Assembly: GCA_017414145.1 (NCBI GenBank)
Contig: JAFPQL010000251.1
Location: 1-7,454 of the forward strand
Source of the DNA: Oscillospiraceae bacterium
Lineage (GTDB): Bacteria; Bacillota_A; Clostridia; Oscillospirales; Ruminococcaceae
Length of the DNA stretch: 7,454 nucleotides
Direction: 5' to 3'
The notes beneath the pieces are model-generated. The model saw only the letters and a program-made list of their open reading frames with translations, ran no database searches and was not told the DNA's origin. The position numbers and the translations under genes were made by a program. The stretch's first letter is position 1; every line of letters starts with the position of its first letter. Below are positions 4,297 through 7,454 of the stretch, one piece after another.

Positions 4297-6849
4297 ATGA
4301 AATCACTTTTTAAGCGTGTGCTCGCAACCGCAACCGGTTACGTGCTCCTCGTGAGCCAGCTTGCCGCGACAGGCATCAACATCAACGCAGCTGACAGCGC
4401 TTCCGGCACCGTCCTTGACAAGGCATGGCTCACGGCTGTTCCTGTCGATGAGGCAACCATTCCCGCAATCGACGCACTTCCCGTTGTGATCGAAGGCGAA
4501 GATGCAGCAGCAGCCGGCTCCGTCCAGTGGGGCGAATCCGTCTGGAATGATGACCTTGAGACCGCAATGAACACCGTGCTCGGCGACAAGGATTCCGTCA
4601 GCGCCAGCTTCTTCGGCGCAAAGGCAAGAGAGCTTGTCATCAGAAATCTCGCAAGAACCAGCTACCTGACCCGCGCAGAGGCCACTGAGTTCGTCAACGG
4701 CTTCAGCAATGCGGATGTCAAGGTCACCAGCGCCGGCAAGCTGATCGCTGAGATGAGTGTGGACGGCGTCAATGAGAGAGTCGGTTCCGTCGCGGAGGAT
4801 GCCCTCACCAGACGCGGCATCAAGTTCGTCAACGAGGACGGCGATCCGGTCGTTCTGGACTGGAACAAGTTCCCGATGTCCGGCACAGTCACCGTTGAGG
4901 TTGACTACAGCAAGTTTGACAAGACTGCTTCTTATAATGTGGTCTTCACCGACGGCAAGAAGACCTATGACGGCTATGACGAGTTCGCGCAGTATGTGAC
5001 TGAGGAGTTCAACGCTGCTGTTGATTTCATCGCTGATGAGGCAACCGCACAGAACGCACCGAAGCTCGCTGAGGACATTCAGTACTACAGAGGCCGCTAT
5101 GAGACCCTGAAGGGCGAGGTCGAGTCCGTTGTCGATACGATCAACAAGATTCAGATCGAAGGCGATGATCCGGATCAGGTCTACGCTGATTACAAGCAGG
5201 CTGTCTACGATGCAATCGGCGATGCTGAGACCAGCGTCCGCTTCGCAAAGCGCGCAAGAGCTGAGATGTACAGACTGCCGGAGACCTTCATGGGCGCACT
5301 CACCGGCGACCGCGGCCAGGCATGGATCGACTATGTGATCGACGCTGCAAAGCGCATCGCAGGCGACAAGGTCAAGGTTACCCTTTCCGCTTCCGATATC
5401 GCGCATATCGTTGACGAAGGCTATGACTACAAGATCACCATTCCGAACGGCTTCTCTGCCGACGCAGAGTTCAAGCTCGCTGAGGAAGAAGCAGACCAGC
5501 AGGAAGTCTTTGACGCAATCGAGAAGGCTTACGGCGACCAGTGGGCAGAGGACGGCTACGAGCTCGTTTCCGTGACCTCCCACAAGGAAGTTACCCTGAA
5601 CGCTGAGACGGACAAGCTGACCGACAGCGAGAAGCTGTACTACAATGTCGTCCGTATCATCGACGAGGTTCTGCTGAAGAAGGTCGAGGAGACCACCACC
5701 ACGACCGAGGAGACCACTGAGTCTACTACTTCTTCGGAGACCACCACCGAGTCTACCACGACTTCGGAGACCACCACCGAGTCTACCACGACTTCGGAGA
5801 CCACCACCGAGTCTACCACGACTTCGGAGACCACCACCGAGTCCACCACTTCCTCGGAGACCACCACCGAGTCCACCACTTCTGAGTCTACGACTTCGGA
5901 GTCCACGACGACTGAGCTGACCTCGATTGATTCCTCCGAACCCACGGAGACCACCTCTGAGTCCACCACTTCTGAGTCCACCACTTCTGAGTCCACCACC
6001 TATGAGTCTACAACTTCGGAGTCCACGACGACCGAGATCACCACGACCTCTGAGTCCACGACCGCTGATGAGACTGCTCCTGTCACCGACGAGAAGGGCA
6101 ACACCTACGAGCTGAGCTTCGACGCTGAGGGCCTGTCTGAAGAGCTGGTCTACTGGTCTGAGGAGACTGAGAAATTCGACTTCGACAACCTCGAAGTGAA
6201 GATGAACATCAATGTGATCGCTGCTGACGGCACTTCTTCTGTGAAGACCATTGATGTCACCGACGCATTTGCTCCGGACAAGAAGTCCCCGCAGGATTTC
6301 GAGTTCAAGGGCTTCGGCAACTACAATATCCAGATCGCGCTGCAGGATGCAGACGCTGTTGAGACTGCACTCAAGGCTGAGATTGATGACGAGACTGTCG
6401 TCGCACGGCTCGTGAAGAAGTACAAGGTTGCAAACGGCAAGCTCGCTGACACCAACGGTGTGCTGCCGGTCATCCTCGTCCTCCGCGGCGACTTCGACCT
6501 CGACAACACGGTGACCGCGTTCGACGCAACCTGCGCTCTGACCTTCTTCAACCAGCTCCGCAACACCGGTTATTCGCTTGACGACATCCTGAGCTATGAG
6601 GATGAGCCTTCGTTCAAGGCACTTCCGGCTTCCATGCAGGCAGTCGGCAAGTATGCCCACTATGCAGCGGATGTGAACGGCGACGGTATGCTGTTTGCAA
6701 GTGATGCAATGGATATTCTGACTTACTTCAACTGGAGATACAACTCCGGCTGGGACGATGTCGATTGGACCGATGCTGACCTGGTCGGTGAGACCACCGT
6801 TCTGGAGAAGCTGCACAGCGATCCGTTCGCATTTGAGAAGAAGGACTGA
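4297..6849 (+). CDS. Secreted dockerin-bearing protein with Thr/Ser/Glu linker
   Basis: This 850-aa protein starts with a signal peptide: KSLFKR, a hydrophobic core to about residue 25, and a likely cut near ININAA (27-32). Residues 33-462 are an unrecognised acidic region, partly helical (225-330) with beta-like pieces (KVTVEVDY-type at 195-205, KVTLSASDI at 360-368). Residues 463-590 are a Thr/Ser/Glu linker built on ETTTESTTTS. Residues 595-730 look like a beta-rich module. Residues 731-815 form a dockerin with two calcium loops: D732-D734-D736-D743 in GDFDLDNTVTAFD, and D792-N794-D796-D803 in ADVNGDGMLFASD. The loops begin 60 residues apart against roughly 30-35 in classical type I dockerins. 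No sortase motif or C-terminal membrane anchor is present, so attachment is probably through a cohesin. No catalytic domain is recognised; a structural, adhesin or substrate-binding role is possible. Alanine codons are mostly GCA/GCT and lysine almost only AAG, unlike the GCG/GCC-rich neighbours. Confidence 0.85.
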   Translation: MKSLFKRVLATATGYVLLVSQLAATGININAADSASGTVLDKAWLTAVPVDEATIPAIDALPVVIEGEDAAAAGSVQWGESVWNDDLETAMNTVLGDKDSVSASFFGAKARELVIRNLARTSYLTRAEATEFVNGFSNADVKVTSAGKLIAEMSVDGVNERVGSVAEDALTRRGIKFVNEDGDPVVLDWNKFPMSGTVTVEVDYSKFDKTASYNVVFTDGKKTYDGYDEFAQYVTEEFNAAVDFIADEATAQNAPKLAEDIQYYRGRYETLKGEVESVVDTINKIQIEGDDPDQVYADYKQAVYDAIGDAETSVRFAKRARAEMYRLPETFMGALTGDRGQAWIDYVIDAAKRIAGDKVKVTLSASDIAHIVDEGYDYKITIPNGFSADAEFKLAEEEADQQEVFDAIEKAYGDQWAEDGYELVSVTSHKEVTLNAETDKLTDSEKLYYNVVRIIDEVLLKKVEETTTTTEETTESTTSSETTTESTTTSETTTESTTTSETTTESTTTSETTTESTTSSETTTESTTSESTTSESTTTELTSIDSSEPTETTSESTTSESTTSESTTYESTTSESTTTEITTTSESTTADETAPVTDEKGNTYELSFDAEGLSEELVYWSEETEKFDFDNLEVKMNINVIAADGTSSVKTIDVTDAFAPDKKSPQDFEFKGFGNYNIQIALQDADAVETALKAEIDDETVVARLVKKYKVANGKLADTNGVLPVILVLRGDFDLDNTVTAFDATCALTFFNQLRNTGYSLDDILSYEDEPSFKALPASMQAVGKYAHYAADVNGDGMLFASDAMDILTYFNWRYNSGWDDVDWTDADLVGETTVLEKLHSDPFAFEKKD
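5689..6066 (+). repeat. Tandem repeats encoding the Thr/Ser/Glu linker
   Basis: A 30-bp unit (10 residues, ETTTESTTTS-like) is repeated in register from 5731 to 5880 in five copies, with three units differing at only a few bases, and a partial diverged copy before it. It then breaks into shorter units of 12-15 bp encoding (S)ESTT(S) up to 6066, interrupted by a non-repeat LTSIDSSEPTE segment. All changes keep the reading frame. Such linkers in cellulosomal proteins are flexible and often glycosylated. The near-identity suggests recent expansion by slippage or unequal exchange. Confidence 0.9.
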
Positions 6850-6885
6850 TTCCCGATTCTGCTGCGGAAACGCAACCTGTGAATC

Positions 6886-6920
6886 AAAAGAGACTGCTGC
6901 TGATGCGGCAGTCTCTTTTT
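6886..6920 (+). terminator. Terminator of the dockerin gene
   Basis: AAAAGAGACTGC (6886-6897) pairs perfectly with GCAGTCTCTTTT (6908-6919) around a 10-nt loop and runs into five T residues (6916-6920), a strong intrinsic terminator 36 bases after the stop codon. The flanking A and T runs make it possibly bidirectional. Confidence 0.9.
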
Positions 6921-6950
6921 GTCCGGCGATCTGCCGGCGCCATTGGATAT

Positions 6951-6989
6951 AAAAACCGCCCGATCTCCCCTGCGGATGATCGGGCGGTT
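6951..6989 (-). terminator. Terminator of the minus-strand gene at the right edge
   Basis: On the minus strand AACCGCCCGATC (complement of 6978-6989) pairs with GATCGGGCGGTT (complement of 6954-6965) over 12 bp, followed by a T-run (complement of 6951-6955). It lies 18 bases after the stop of the 7008-7454 gene, giving two separate terminators in the convergent gap. Confidence 0.9.
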
Positions 6990-7007
6990 CTGCTATTCGG
7001 ATGCGGC

Positions 7008-7454
7008 TCAGCCAAAGAGCTTGATGCCGTCGGCGGTCTTGAACAGAATCAGCTCCATGCCGGAAATGGTCGGAACCGGTTCTTCATCGCCTTCGTACAG
7101 CACATTGACCGTAAACTGTAGATCCTGCATTTCTTCGGCGCTGTCGCGGACGGCCTTGACCTGATCGTCCGTCAGGATGCCGGCCTCTGTGAAGCGGGTG
7201 AAGAAATAGTCGTAATCGGGATTCGGGTAGAGGTCAAGCGTGATATCGGTGATGCGCCAGCTGTCGTAGCCGTCTTCGTCCAGCCGCTTGCGCTGTGATG
7301 CGAAATTCGCCTCAAGGCTGCTGCCCTTTTTCTGCAGGAAAGCGCCGTAGGCTTCGCGGTAGACAGGGTGCATCAGGTCGGAATAGGCGGCGTAGTCCTT
7401 CTGTTCAATCGCCGTGAAATATGCCTTGACCGTCTCGGCGTACTCTGCCGGAAC
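7008..7454 (-). CDS. Hypothetical protein, C-terminal 148 aa (partial)
   Basis: The open frame runs to the window edge, so the ATG at 7373 is probably internal: the codons before it (ETVKAYFTAIEQKDYAAYSDL) are coding-like and continuous with it. The start of the visible part resembles the first helices of NTF2/SnoaL-like folds, where a VKAYFTAIEQKDY-type helix precedes an alpha-beta cone. The remainder alternates predicted strands (WRITDITLDLYP, LQFTVNVLYEG, GMELILFKTADGIKLFG) with a charged helix (TDDQVKAVRDSAEEM), which agrees with such a fold. The family assignment is weak. Many Firmicute proteins of this kind are lipoproteins, but the N-terminus needed to test that is missing. It ends at TGA followed by its own terminator. 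Confidence 0.7.
   Translation of the reverse strand, partial: VPAEYAETVKAYFTAIEQKDYAAYSDLMHPVYREAYGAFLQKKGSSLEANFASQRKRLDEDGYDSWRITDITLDLYPNPDYDYFFTRFTEAGILTDDQVKAVRDSAEEMQDLQFTVNVLYEGDEEPVPTISGMELILFKTADGIKLFG

Noticed and set aside
5731..5880. CRISPR-like array in the 30-bp repeats
   Set aside because: The repeats are contiguous without spacers and encode an in-frame linker.
4303..6816. 837-codon open frame on the minus strand opposite the dockerin gene
   Set aside because: It arises because the biased codons of the real gene avoid minus-strand stops. Its translation is Leu/Val/Gly/Arg-rich with low-complexity runs exactly opposite the Thr-rich linker, with no ribosome site and no domain.
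7008..7373. Reading the right-edge gene as a complete 121-aa protein starting at 7373
   Set aside because: The frame is open and coding-like to the window edge, and no ribosome site precedes the ATG at 7373, so the gene is treated as partial.

Overview
The window looks like chromosomal DNA of a GC-rich, low-motility gut Firmicute of the Ruminococcus / Oscillospiraceae type. The main reasons are a secreted dockerin-bearing protein with a Thr/Ser/Glu linker of the kind found in ruminococcal cellulosome or amylosome proteins, strong AGGAG-type ribosome binding sites, and Gram-positive style intrinsic terminators. The genus is an inference from family resemblance; no marker gene fixes it.

Layout, left to right. 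(1) Positions 1-1161, plus strand: the last codons of folD, then azlC and azlD overlapping by 4 bases, a two-subunit branched-chain amino acid exporter. (2) Positions 1342-2403, plus strand: a TatD-family metal-dependent hydrolase followed after 27 bases by an 89-aa protein of unknown function, closed by a strong bidirectional terminator. (3) Positions 2532-3371, minus strand: a protein with an LRAT-like (NlpC/P60 superfamily) Cys-His domain, with its own promoter at 3422-3450. (4) Positions 3480-3940, minus strand: a complete transcription unit without a conventional gene. It has a fully consensus sigma-A promoter, about 425 nt of hairpin-rich RNA and an intrinsic terminator. Inside are three copies of a 14-nt motif (AAGGATGTGTTTCC and variants), each placed like a ribosome binding site just before an ATG that opens a very short reading frame. 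This is the most unusual item in the window and may be an undescribed RNA or small-peptide locus. (5) Positions 4156-6920, plus strand: a strong promoter, a roughly 105-nt leader, the 850-aa dockerin protein and a 12-bp-stem terminator. (6) Positions 6951-7454, minus strand: the 3' end of an unrecognised gene with its own terminator.

The housekeeping genes on the left (folD, azlCD, tatD) show no functional link to the right half. The dockerin protein is probably exported and docked to a cohesin on a scaffoldin or cell-surface protein. Its codon use and promoter suggest high expression. The structured minus-strand RNA lies between it and the LRAT-like gene: it is divergent from the former and on the same strand as the latter, but has its own promoter and terminator, so it could act independently of both.
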